DNA of 64,000 nt from JAEXOD01 sp963667875 (GTDB taxonomy: Bacteria; Bacteroidota; Ignavibacteria; Ignavibacteriales; Melioribacteraceae): positions 248,001-312,000 of the forward strand of contig CAXXGC010000001.1 in assembly GCA_963667875.2 (NCBI GenBank). Reading direction: 5' to 3'. The notes below the pieces were generated by a model. That model was not told the origin of the DNA and searched no databases. It saw only the letters and a program-made list of their open reading frames with translations. Numbering within the stretch: the first letter of the stretch is position 1; each line of letters begins with the position of its first letter. Positions 32,724-40,267 of the stretch are shown here, in pieces. The translations under genes were made by a program, and so were the position numbers.

Positions 32724-32918
32724 TTATTTAACCGTAATCTTTATAGTTAAGCCCAGAGTGTCTAATATTTTTTTTAATATACTTAAAGTAGGGTTTCCGT
32801 TCCCAAGCTCAATTGACTTTAAACTGCGTACAGATATACCGGCAATATCGGCCAATTCATCTTGTGTGATATTTAAAAATTGGCGGCGTTCTTTGATTGT
32901 TAGTGATATTTCTTTCAT
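32724..32918 (-). CDS. hipB: HipB-like XRE family DNA-binding protein
   Basis: 64 residues, a minimal Cro/CI-type HTH: 'IKERRQFLNITQDELADIAG' and 'ISVRSLKSIELGNGNPTLSI'. First gene of the hipBST operon. It should bind the three similar operator sites upstream (32934-33013) and repress the operon. The C-terminus 'LDTLGLTIKITVK' is typical of HipB and of XRE antitoxins. Confidence 0.88.
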   Translation of the reverse strand: MKEISLTIKERRQFLNITQDELADIAGISVRSLKSIELGNGNPTLSILKKILDTLGLTIKITVK

Positions 32919-32933
32919 AATTCATTCCTGAAT

Positions 32934-33013
32934 AGTGCATTGTTTTACACTTCATTTGCAATATAATATACTTTATGATCAAAATCAAGCAAAAGTGCAG
33001 TATAATACACTTT
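32934..33013. promoter_or_regulatory. Three HipB operator candidates
   Basis: Sites of 19-20 bases start at 32934 (AGTGCATTGTTTTACACTT), 32955 and 32994 (AGTGCAGTATAATACACTT). Each has TGCA on the left and TACACT or TATACT on the right with the same spacing, and the outer halves are dyad-related (AGTG...CACT). Start-to-start distances are 21 and 39 bp, about two and four helical turns, allowing HipB dimers to sit on one face of the DNA. Confidence 0.6.
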
Positions 33014-33016
33014 GTT

Positions 33017-33302
33017 AATTTTTAATTCTCAATTTTTAATTTTTAATTAAAAACATAAAACAACATCAATAAATGACCAATAATAATTTGAACGATGATG
33101 GCGCGGATTGGGTTTGAGAAGAGGAAACTTTGAAATAAGCGGGTTGTAGACAAAATACCCAACGATTAAAATCATGCTAATCATAAAAATCACAGTACTT
33201 GCAATCTTTTAATTCATCATTCATAATTTATAATTCACAATTCACAATTTACTTTTAATCATGGCAATCCTTTAATCAAGTTAATCATGGTTCAGACAAT
33301 CT
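33017..33302 (+). repeat. Long intergenic repeat, copy R2
   Basis: Same orientation and order as R1, somewhat diverged. It begins 3 bases after the last hip operator. With R1 it brackets the hipBST module exactly as direct repeats. Confidence 0.8.
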
Positions 33303-33791
33303 TTATCTGTGTAAATCCGTCCGATCTGTGTAAATCTGCGTTCTATGATTTAATTTTGAACGCTGATGACGCTGATTTAACAGATAACCGCTGATTTTAA
33401 AAAATGGAATCTGTTTGGGTAACATTCAGCCATAAGTCCTTAAATGTTATAAATCAAAAGAATAGGCAACTATTCCATAGTTGTTTACGTGGGGTGGTTG
33501 TTGGTTGGGTTACAAATAGTCCTCTTTTCCAAAGAGGGTTTGATACGATGAAATTTTAGAATAAGCGGGTTGTAGACAAAATACCATACGTTAAAATCAT
33601 GGTAATCATAAAAATCACAGTACTTGCAATCTTTTAATTCATCATTCATAATTTATAATTCACAATTCTCTTTTAATCATGGTTCAGACAATCTTTTAAT
33701 TCATCATTCATAATTTATAATTCACAATTCTCTTTTAATCATGGTTCAGACAACATAAAATTAATACCTTACGTTAATAAACAAATAAAAC
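33303..33791. other. Intergenic repeat-rich stretch between hipBST and the methyltransferase gene
   Basis: No gene. It holds the phrase GTAAATCTGCGTTCTATGAT shared with 9310, a hairpin CCTCTTT-TCC-AAAGAGG (33522-33538), and R3 (33536-33754), which includes a 62-bp tandem duplication. The remaining sequence is AT-rich. Confidence 0.6.
33536..33754 (+). repeat. Long intergenic repeat, copy R3 with internal 62-bp tandem duplication
   Basis: It begins GGTTTGATACGATGAAATTT, shared with R1. The segment with TTCATAATTTATAATTCACA and AATCATGGTTCAGACA occurs twice with a 62-bp period (about 33629 and 33691). Third copy of the R family. Confidence 0.75.
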
Positions 33792-33822
33792 TTTCCGCTT
33801 AATTTGTTTTTCCCTATTTTTG
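33792..33822 (+). promoter_or_regulatory. Bacteroidota-type promoter for the methyltransferase gene
   Basis: TTTC (33792-33795), 19-base spacer, and TATTTTTG (33815-33822); one mismatch in the first element to TTTG-N19-TAnnTTTG. It lies 28 bp upstream of the ATG. Confidence 0.5.
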
Positions 33823-33850
33823 TAAATGTTAATAATTTAAAAGTGTTAAA

Positions 33851-34690
33851 ATGATTAGAGAGTTTATTAAAAAAGTTCCGCCATTGTTTGCGGTATTTTC
33901 CAAAATTTACCGTGCAAATATTGCTTTTGCATACTACAAAAAACCGTTAAAAAATATTTTCAAATGGTTGTTTACATCTAAAGAGACTACAAATTTTACG
34001 TTTCCTATTTCGGAAATGAATAAACAATATTTAGCTTCTTTAATTTCGGCAATTACTAAAACAAATTACAATACTGTAATTGGATATTTTAAAGAAATTG
34101 ACGAAGACCAAAAATTACGCAATCATTTAGCGGAAGCTATAAAAAAGAGTGACCGCAGTTTTGTTACAGATCCCGAGCCGTTGTACGGCAGACGGATTGG
34201 GTGGTATGCTTTTGTTAGAATTTTAAAACCTAAAATTGTTATTGAAACCGGAGTTGAAAAAGGGCTGGGAAGTTGTGTTTTAACAAGTGCCTTAAAAAGA
34301 AATGCAGAAGAAGGGTTTAAGGGGTATTATTATGGCACCGATATTAATCCTGCCGCAGGATTTTTATTTGGCGGCGAATATAAAAAATATGGTGAAATTT
34401 TATATGGTGATTCCATTACTTCACTAAAAAAATTAGAATGTAATATTGACTTGTTTATAAATGACAGCGATCATAGTGCCGAATATGAATATGATGAATA
34501 TATGACAATTTTTAAGCATTTATCGGAAAATGCAGTTATTTTGGGCGATAATTCTCATTGCACTACAAAACTTTTGGATTTTTCAAGATTGATGAAACGG
34601 CAATTTATCTTTTTTAAAGAAGAACCCGAAAATCATTGGTATCCCGGTGCAGGAATTGGAATAAGTTTTAAAAGTGAATTAAACCAATAA
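33851..34690 (+). CDS. Class I SAM-dependent methyltransferase
   Basis: 279 residues. The SAM motif is 'VIETGVEKGLGSCVL' (about 136-150), followed by 'YYGTDINPAAGFLFGGEY', 'IDLFINDSDHSAEYEYDEY' and 'ENAVILGDNSH', like CmcI/Methyltransf_24-type enzymes. The substrate is unknown; relatives often act on sugars, antibiotics or cell-wall precursors. It appears monocistronic with its own promoter. The N-terminal 60 residues are Phe/Lys-rich and not assigned. Confidence 0.82.
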   Translation: MIREFIKKVPPLFAVFSKIYRANIAFAYYKKPLKNIFKWLFTSKETTNFTFPISEMNKQYLASLISAITKTNYNTVIGYFKEIDEDQKLRNHLAEAIKKSDRSFVTDPEPLYGRRIGWYAFVRILKPKIVIETGVEKGLGSCVLTSALKRNAEEGFKGYYYGTDINPAAGFLFGGEYKKYGEILYGDSITSLKKLECNIDLFINDSDHSAEYEYDEYMTIFKHLSENAVILGDNSHCTTKLLDFSRLMKRQFIFFKEEPENHWYPGAGIGISFKSELNQ

Positions 34691-34781
34691 ACTAACCACT
34701 TATATAATTAAAAATTAATTTATCGGTGGTTTGTTTATAATAAAAAATGTTTGTATTATAAAACAACTAAATTGAAGTATT

Positions 34782-37064
34782 ATGAAATTGTTAATATTAT
34801 TATTTGTTTATAATACGGTTTTTTCATTTGCTCAAATAGACTCACTAATACACTTATCGAAAGGTTTAAAAGGAGAACAACAAATTGAAGCTTACTGTAA
34901 TGTTGTTAAATTGCTTGATAAACAACAGGACTCTTCCAACGTAATTTTATGGTCTACAAAACTTAGTTTATTAATTAATACAAAAACAAACAAAACCATA
35001 AAAAATAACACATCTAAATTATTATCCGAAATTTACATAAAATATCATAATCCCGAAAAAGCAATTCCGCTGTTAATTTATTATTTGCAAAATAGAGACA
35101 ATTTTAATGATAAGGATTATAAAAAATATTATAACTTATTAACCGACTATTGGTTCTATTCAAACAAATTTGAAAAAAATACTGAATTTTTAAGTTCAAT
35201 TTATAACAAATACAAAAACAGTTTAACTGAAAAACAGCAGGCCATTTTTATAAAATCAATTGGTTTTAATTATCTTCAATTGGGCGAATTGGATTCTGCG
35301 GTAAAATATTCAAGGCAAAATGCTGAAATACGAGAAAGAATAAAGGATACTTCTTCTTTAGCTTCTGCTTATAACACATTGGGAGTAATTTATTGGAAAC
35401 AGGGTATAATAGACAAGGCCTATGATAACTATATAATAGCTTTGAAGTATTGCGAATTAAAAAAAGATACATCAACCACAATATTAGTTATTAATAATTT
35501 AGGATTAGTTTTCCAAAGATTAAAGTACTACGACTATGCAAAAAAATTCATTGAGGATGCGCTAAGTTTAGCCTATAAAAAAAATAATTTATTTGGAATA
35601 GGTTATTCGTATAAACGGATGGCGGATTTAATGATGGAATCAAATAATCTATCCAAGGCAGAAGAATGTATACTGCAAGCTGATTTCTTTTTAGGAAAAA
35701 CAAAAAAGCTAAAAGATCTGATGGATATTTATTATATGTATGGCAAATTAAACCAAATAAATAATAAATTTAAAATTGCAAGTATGTATTTTAATAAAGC
35801 GCTCAACAACTCGTATCAAACGCATGATAAATTTGTTGAAGCTTTAGCAAAAACAAAAATCGGCGAAATTTATTTTTTTACTGGCGAGTACGACAATGCA
35901 ATCTCTACAGCAACTGAAGCCTTGAAAATAGCAGAAAAAAACAAATACAATGTAATTATAAAAGATAATTACGAAAACTTATATAAAACTTATAAAAAAT
36001 TAAATAATACTGCATTAACACTTAACTATTTGGAAAAATATCTTGAAGCAAAAGAAAAAGTATTAAACGAAGAAATTATCAGCAGTATTAATGAAAATAA
36101 TATACGGCAAACGGTTAATAAATCGGAAGAAATACGATTGAGGCTTAAGCGCGAAAATAGTTTACAAAAAACAATTATTGAAAATAAAAAAATATTGGAA
36201 ATAATTTATATAGTTCTGTTTTTGCTTGGGTTAGTTGGTGCCGGAACAATTGCTAATCAATATACCAAACTAAAAAAATTGCATAAAACCATTCAATTAA
36301 ATAATAATGAACTTGTACAACTTAATAACGCATTAAATACAAAAAACGAAGAGCTGACATCCGTAAATGAAACAAAAAATAAATTATTTTCAATAATTGC
36401 ACACGATCTTAAAAATCCGTTTGTCAGTATTTATGGGTTTGCTTCAATTATTAATGATTATGCTCTTGGAAAAAACGATCCGGAGCTGGAATCACTTGCC
36501 AATACAATGCTCTATTCTTCAATCAAATTAGTAGAATTAATTGACAATCTGGCTAAATGGTCACGACTTCAGCAGCATCGAATTGAACCAGTTTTTACAA
36601 ATTTTGATATAATAACCGAAATAAACAATGTTGTTAAACAAACTATGGTGCATTCACAATTAAAAGTAATTAATCTTACAACAGATATGGATATTCAAGC
36701 ATTTGTTTTTGGTGATAAAGAGATGATAGCTACAATTATCCGTAATATTTTGTCGAATGCAATAAAATTTACACCGGAAAATGGAATAATTGAAATTAAA
36801 TGTAAAACGGATCAAAATTTTGTGGAATTTGCAGTAAAAGATTCCGGAATCGGAATTTCTGAGGAAAGAGCTGAGATGATTTTGACAGGCAAAAAAATAA
36901 CTTCAATGGATGGGACATCAAAAGAAAAAGGAACCGGTTTAGGATTAACAATTTGCAGGGAATTTATCCAAAAAAACAACGGAAAATTCAAAATAAAGAG
37001 TAGTTTGAATTCAGGAGCTGAATTTATTGTGCAATTTCCTGCCGCAAATATCGCCCAAAATTAA
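34782..37064 (+). CDS. TPR sensor histidine kinase
   Basis: 760 residues. Signal peptide 1-17 ('LLILLFVYNTVFSFAQ'), then about nine TPR units in the periplasmic part ('ASAYNTLGVIYWKQGIIDKA', 'NLGLVFQRLKYYDYAKKFI', 'IGEIYFFTGEYDNAIST'), a membrane helix at about 468-490 ('IIYIVLFLLGLVGAGTIA'), a coiled coil, the HisKA box with H541 in 'SIIAHDLKNPF', and the ATPase domain with 'NILSNAIKFTPENG', 'DSGIGIS' and 'GTGLGLTI'. A common Bacteroidota layout for sensing envelope proteins or peptides. There is no receiver domain and no regulator gene beside it, so the partner is elsewhere. Confidence 0.9.
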   Translation: MKLLILLFVYNTVFSFAQIDSLIHLSKGLKGEQQIEAYCNVVKLLDKQQDSSNVILWSTKLSLLINTKTNKTIKNNTSKLLSEIYIKYHNPEKAIPLLIYYLQNRDNFNDKDYKKYYNLLTDYWFYSNKFEKNTEFLSSIYNKYKNSLTEKQQAIFIKSIGFNYLQLGELDSAVKYSRQNAEIRERIKDTSSLASAYNTLGVIYWKQGIIDKAYDNYIIALKYCELKKDTSTTILVINNLGLVFQRLKYYDYAKKFIEDALSLAYKKNNLFGIGYSYKRMADLMMESNNLSKAEECILQADFFLGKTKKLKDLMDIYYMYGKLNQINNKFKIASMYFNKALNNSYQTHDKFVEALAKTKIGEIYFFTGEYDNAISTATEALKIAEKNKYNVIIKDNYENLYKTYKKLNNTALTLNYLEKYLEAKEKVLNEEIISSINENNIRQTVNKSEEIRLRLKRENSLQKTIIENKKILEIIYIVLFLLGLVGAGTIANQYTKLKKLHKTIQLNNNELVQLNNALNTKNEELTSVNETKNKLFSIIAHDLKNPFVSIYGFASIINDYALGKNDPELESLANTMLYSSIKLVELIDNLAKWSRLQQHRIEPVFTNFDIITEINNVVKQTMVHSQLKVINLTTDMDIQAFVFGDKEMIATIIRNILSNAIKFTPENGIIEIKCKTDQNFVEFAVKDSGIGISEERAEMILTGKKITSMDGTSKEKGTGLGLTICREFIQKNNGKFKIKSSLNSGAEFIVQFPAANIAQN

Positions 37065-37101
37065 TAAATAATAATTATTTTAAATATTTTTTGCTCCCCA
37101 C

Positions 37102-37130
37102 TTGACAAATTTAACGTATTTCTTTAAGTT
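37102..37130 (+). promoter_or_regulatory. Promoter of the rex-hydrogenase operon
   Basis: TTGACA (37102-37107), 17 bases, TAAGTT (37125-37130). It is adjacent to the Rex operator candidate at 37134 and about 60 bp upstream of the rex start. Confidence 0.45.
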
Positions 37131-37133
37131 TAA

Positions 37134-37151
37134 TAGTGAAATATTTCTCGA
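37134..37151. promoter_or_regulatory. Rex operator candidate
   Basis: TAGTGAAATATTTCTCGA has the dyad GTGAAATATTTCTC (one mismatch), close to the Rex site TTGTGAAN4TTCACAA in arm content (GTGAA) and spacing. It lies just downstream of the promoter of the operon that begins with rex, so Rex could block transcription when NADH is low. Confidence 0.5.
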
Positions 37152-37159
37152 TATGTTTA

Positions 37160-37181
37160 TATCAGTAAAAATATACTGATA
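37160..37181. promoter_or_regulatory. Perfect dyad in the rex leader
   Basis: TATCAGTA (37160-37167) and TACTGATA (37174-37181) are perfect 8-bp arms around a 6-base spacer, ending at the SD (GGAG) of rex. As DNA it may bind a regulator; as RNA it would make a hairpin next to the SD. There is no U-run after it, so it is not a terminator. Confidence 0.45.
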
Positions 37182-37190
37182 GGAGTAAAA

Positions 37191-37865
37191 ATGATAGAAA
37201 TAAAAACAAAACCAACCCCCGAGCCGACTTTACGCAGGCTGCCAAAATATTATAATCTTTTAACGGCGTTAAAAGAACAAAACGTAGATGAAGTATCCAG
37301 TACGCTAATAGCAAATGAATTAGGTTTAGATGCTACACAAGTACGCAAGGACATACAATATACAGGAATAGAAGGAAAACCAAAAACAGGATTTAACACA
37401 ACTGAATTAATTAGCTCGATACGAGTTTTTTTGAATTGGGATAATGTTAGTGATGCTTTTTTAGTAGGTGCGGGAAGTTTAGGAACCGCAATGCTTGGTT
37501 ACAAAAGATTTAAACAATACGGTGTTAATTTTGTAGCGGCATTTGATAACAATCCAGATAAAATAGGTCAATATATCCATGGTGTTCCGGTATTATCCAT
37601 AGATAAACTTACGAATTTAACTTCAAGAATGAAAGTACATATAGGCGTTTTAACTGTTCCCGCTTTTGCTGCACAAGCATTAGCTAATATGATGATTGAG
37701 GGTGGAATTCAAGCAATTTGGAATTTCGCCCCAACTCATATTAAAGTTCCCGATAATGTAATAATAGAGAATGCACAGTTAAGCCACAGTTTAGCAATAA
37801 TAACAAGAAAATTGACGGAATATAATTTTAATTTAGGAGATAATTCATATGACTATACAATCTGA
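37191..37865 (+). CDS. rex: Redox-sensing transcriptional repressor Rex
   Basis: 224 residues. The N-terminal winged helix has 'ELGLDATQVRKDIQYTG' (Rex recognition helix) and the C-terminal Rossmann domain has 'AFLVGAGSLGTAML' for NAD(H). Rex senses the NADH/NAD+ ratio and usually represses fermentation and hydrogenase genes when NADH is low. It starts the hydrogenase operon; hydC overlaps its end by 17 bp. Local control is expected. Confidence 0.95.
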   Translation: MIEIKTKPTPEPTLRRLPKYYNLLTALKEQNVDEVSSTLIANELGLDATQVRKDIQYTGIEGKPKTGFNTTELISSIRVFLNWDNVSDAFLVGAGSLGTAMLGYKRFKQYGVNFVAAFDNNPDKIGQYIHGVPVLSIDKLTNLTSRMKVHIGVLTVPAFAAQALANMMIEGGIQAIWNFAPTHIKVPDNVIIENAQLSHSLAIITRKLTEYNFNLGDNSYDYTI

Positions 37866-38370
37866 TGCGTCATATTCATTTAGAAAATTTGAGAAAGTGT
37901 GCGAAATATTAAAAAAGCACGATAACAATCCAAACAAATTGATTCCTATTTTACAGGAAGTACAAGAAGAATACAGATATTTACCGGAAGAGTTATTAAC
38001 ATTTGTTGCAACATCTTTAGATTTACCGCCGGCACGAGTATATGGTGTAGCTACATTTTATGCACATTTTGCCTTAGAACCAAAGGGTAAATATGTAATT
38101 AAAGTATGCGACGGAACTGCCTGCCATGTTAAAGATTCAATTCCGATTGTTGAAGAAATAATGAAAAAACTTAGTTTGGATTATAAAGTTCGTACAACAC
38201 CTGATATGTTGTTTACATTAGAAACAGTATCATGTCTAGGGGCATGCGGTTTAGCTCCTGTAGTAGTAATAAATGAAGAAGTATACCCCACGATGTCACC
38301 AGTAAAAATTTCAGAAGTACTTGATACAATAATTGAAAAGGAGAAAAAGCATGAAGACGTTGCTTGCTGA
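37849..38370 (+). CDS. hydC: NADH-dependent bifurcating [FeFe]-hydrogenase, gamma subunit (NuoE-like)
   Basis: 173 residues, thioredoxin-like [2Fe-2S] subunit of the NuoE/HydC family. The cluster motifs are 'VCDGTACHV' (C-x4-C) and 'SCLGACGLAP' (C-x3-C). The N-terminal part is the NuoE helical bundle. In the HydABC complex it passes electrons next to HydB. It overlaps rex by 17 bp and the hydB start by 20 bp. The C-terminal Cys ('EDVAC') is not a known ligand. Confidence 0.92.
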   Translation: MTIQSDASYSFRKFEKVCEILKKHDNNPNKLIPILQEVQEEYRYLPEELLTFVATSLDLPPARVYGVATFYAHFALEPKGKYVIKVCDGTACHVKDSIPIVEEIMKKLSLDYKVRTTPDMLFTLETVSCLGACGLAPVVVINEEVYPTMSPVKISEVLDTIIEKEKKHEDVAC

Positions 38371-40249
38371 TTTAGATTTAATTAAACAAGATTATTTAGA
38401 AAAGTCAAAAATTATTAAAAGAAGAATAATAGTTTGCGCAGGCACAGGTTGTATTGCTAACGGTTCTTCCAAAGTATTTAATAAATTTCAAGCCACAATA
38501 AAAGAAACAGGTTTAGATTTAATATTAGATTTAAGCTTTGAAAAACATTCAAATGATGTTGTTCATTTAACTGAAAGCGGATGCCAGGGATTTTGCCAGA
38601 TGGGCCCATTGGTTGATATAGAACCGGATGGAATTTTATATGTAGGCGTTAAAGAAAATGATGTTGAAGAAATAGTAAATGAAACGTTATTAAATAATAA
38701 ATTAGTAGATAGATTATTATATAAAGATCCAAAATCGCACGAACACTGCAAAGGCCACAAAGAAATTAATTTTTATGCAAAACAACATCGTTTTGTATTA
38801 AAACAATGCGGTATGGTTGATCCTAACGACATAAATGAATACATTGCTTTAGATGGTTACGGTGCAGCTAAAAAAGCAATACTTGAAATGACAGACAAAG
38901 AAGTTTGCGATGAATTGATTGCATCGGGATTACGCGGCAGAGGCGGCGGTGGATTTCCGACCGGAAGAAAATGGGATTTAACACGTGTTCAAAAATCAGA
39001 AGATAAATATGTTATTTGTAACGGTGATGAAGGAGATCCGGGTGCTTTTATGGATAGAAGCGTTATGGAAGGAAATCCACATAGCGTTTTAGAAGGTATG
39101 ATGATAGCAGCTAGAGCAGTTGGTGCAAATAAAGGGTATGTTTATGTTCGTTTGGAATACCCTTTAGCAGTAAGAAGAATTAAAAAAGCTGCCGAAGACG
39201 CACGCAGATTAGGTTTGTTAGGCAACAATATTTTTGGTTCTTATTTTAGCTTTGATGTTGAAGTAATGGAAGGAGCCGGAGCTTTTGTTTGCGGTGAAGA
39301 AACTGCATTAATGAGTTCCATTGAAGGTAAACGCGGTATGCCAAACCCAAAACCACCATTTCCTGCACAAAAAGGATTATGGGGAAAACCAACTGTAATT
39401 AACAACGTTGAAACCCTTGCGTCTGTTCCATTAGTAGTTAAAGATGGTGCCCGTAAATTTAGAGAACTTGGAAGTACTACATCACCGGGAACTAAAACAT
39501 TTGCTTTAACCGGACATGTATCAAATACCGGTTTAATAGAAGTTCCTTTTGGTACAACATTACGTACAATTATCTTTGATATTGGCGGCGGTGTTACAAC
39601 TAAAGCCGGTAAAATAGATAATGAAGCTTTTAAAGCTGTTCAAATTGGCGGTCCTTCGGGCGGTTGTTTAACCAAAGAACATTTGGACTTGCCATTAGAT
39701 TTTGATTCATTAGGAAAAATTGGTGCAATGATTGGATCAGGTGGTTTGGTTGTTATGAATAATCAAACATGTATGGTTCAAATGGCTAAATTTTTTATGA
39801 CTTTTACTCAAAATGAATCGTGCGGTAAATGTGTATTATGCCGCGAAGGAACAAAACAAATGCTCGCTTTATTAGAAGATATTACCGAAGGCAGAGCAAC
39901 AATTGCTACAATAGATTTATTACAACAGCTAGCATCGGCAGTTAAAAAAGGCTCGTTGTGCGGTTTAGGTAAAACAGCACCAAATCCGGTACTTGCAATG
40001 ATTAAACAATTCAGAGAAGAATTTGATGCACATGTAATTTCTAAAAGATGCCCAACAGGCCAATGTAAAAGCTTAAGCACACCACACATTATTGAAGAAA
40101 AATGTAAAGGATGCGGAATGTGTATTAAAGTTTGTCCGGTTGGAGCTATTACCGGTGAAAAGAAACAAGCACATGTAATAAATGAAGAACTTTGTATTAA
40201 ATGCGGTGCTTGTTTTCAATCGTGCAGATTAAAAGCAATTGAAAATTAA
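38351..40249 (+). CDS. hydB: NADH-dependent bifurcating [FeFe]-hydrogenase, beta subunit (NuoF-like)
   Basis: 632 residues from the ATG at 38351, which has an AAGGAG 7 bp upstream; a TTG 18 bases earlier is a weaker alternative. Domains in order: N-terminal thioredoxin-like [2Fe-2S] (C-x4-C in 'VCAGTGCIANG', 'SGCQGFCQMGP'), NuoF core with NADH/FMN loop 'LRGRGGGGFPTGRKW' and 'GDEGDPGAF', SLBB domain, 4Fe-4S helix 'ESCGKCVLCREGT', and a C-terminal two-cluster ferredoxin ('KCKGCGMCIKVCPVG'). It binds NAD(H) and FMN and is the seat of flavin-based bifurcation in HydABC. Confidence 0.94.
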   Translation: MKTLLADLDLIKQDYLEKSKIIKRRIIVCAGTGCIANGSSKVFNKFQATIKETGLDLILDLSFEKHSNDVVHLTESGCQGFCQMGPLVDIEPDGILYVGVKENDVEEIVNETLLNNKLVDRLLYKDPKSHEHCKGHKEINFYAKQHRFVLKQCGMVDPNDINEYIALDGYGAAKKAILEMTDKEVCDELIASGLRGRGGGGFPTGRKWDLTRVQKSEDKYVICNGDEGDPGAFMDRSVMEGNPHSVLEGMMIAARAVGANKGYVYVRLEYPLAVRRIKKAAEDARRLGLLGNNIFGSYFSFDVEVMEGAGAFVCGEETALMSSIEGKRGMPNPKPPFPAQKGLWGKPTVINNVETLASVPLVVKDGARKFRELGSTTSPGTKTFALTGHVSNTGLIEVPFGTTLRTIIFDIGGGVTTKAGKIDNEAFKAVQIGGPSGGCLTKEHLDLPLDFDSLGKIGAMIGSGGLVVMNNQTCMVQMAKFFMTFTQNESCGKCVLCREGTKQMLALLEDITEGRATIATIDLLQQLASAVKKGSLCGLGKTAPNPVLAMIKQFREEFDAHVISKRCPTGQCKSLSTPHIIEEKCKGCGMCIKVCPVGAITGEKKQAHVINEELCIKCGACFQSCRLKAIEN

Positions 40250-40267
40250 TTTTAAGTTGGAGATAAG

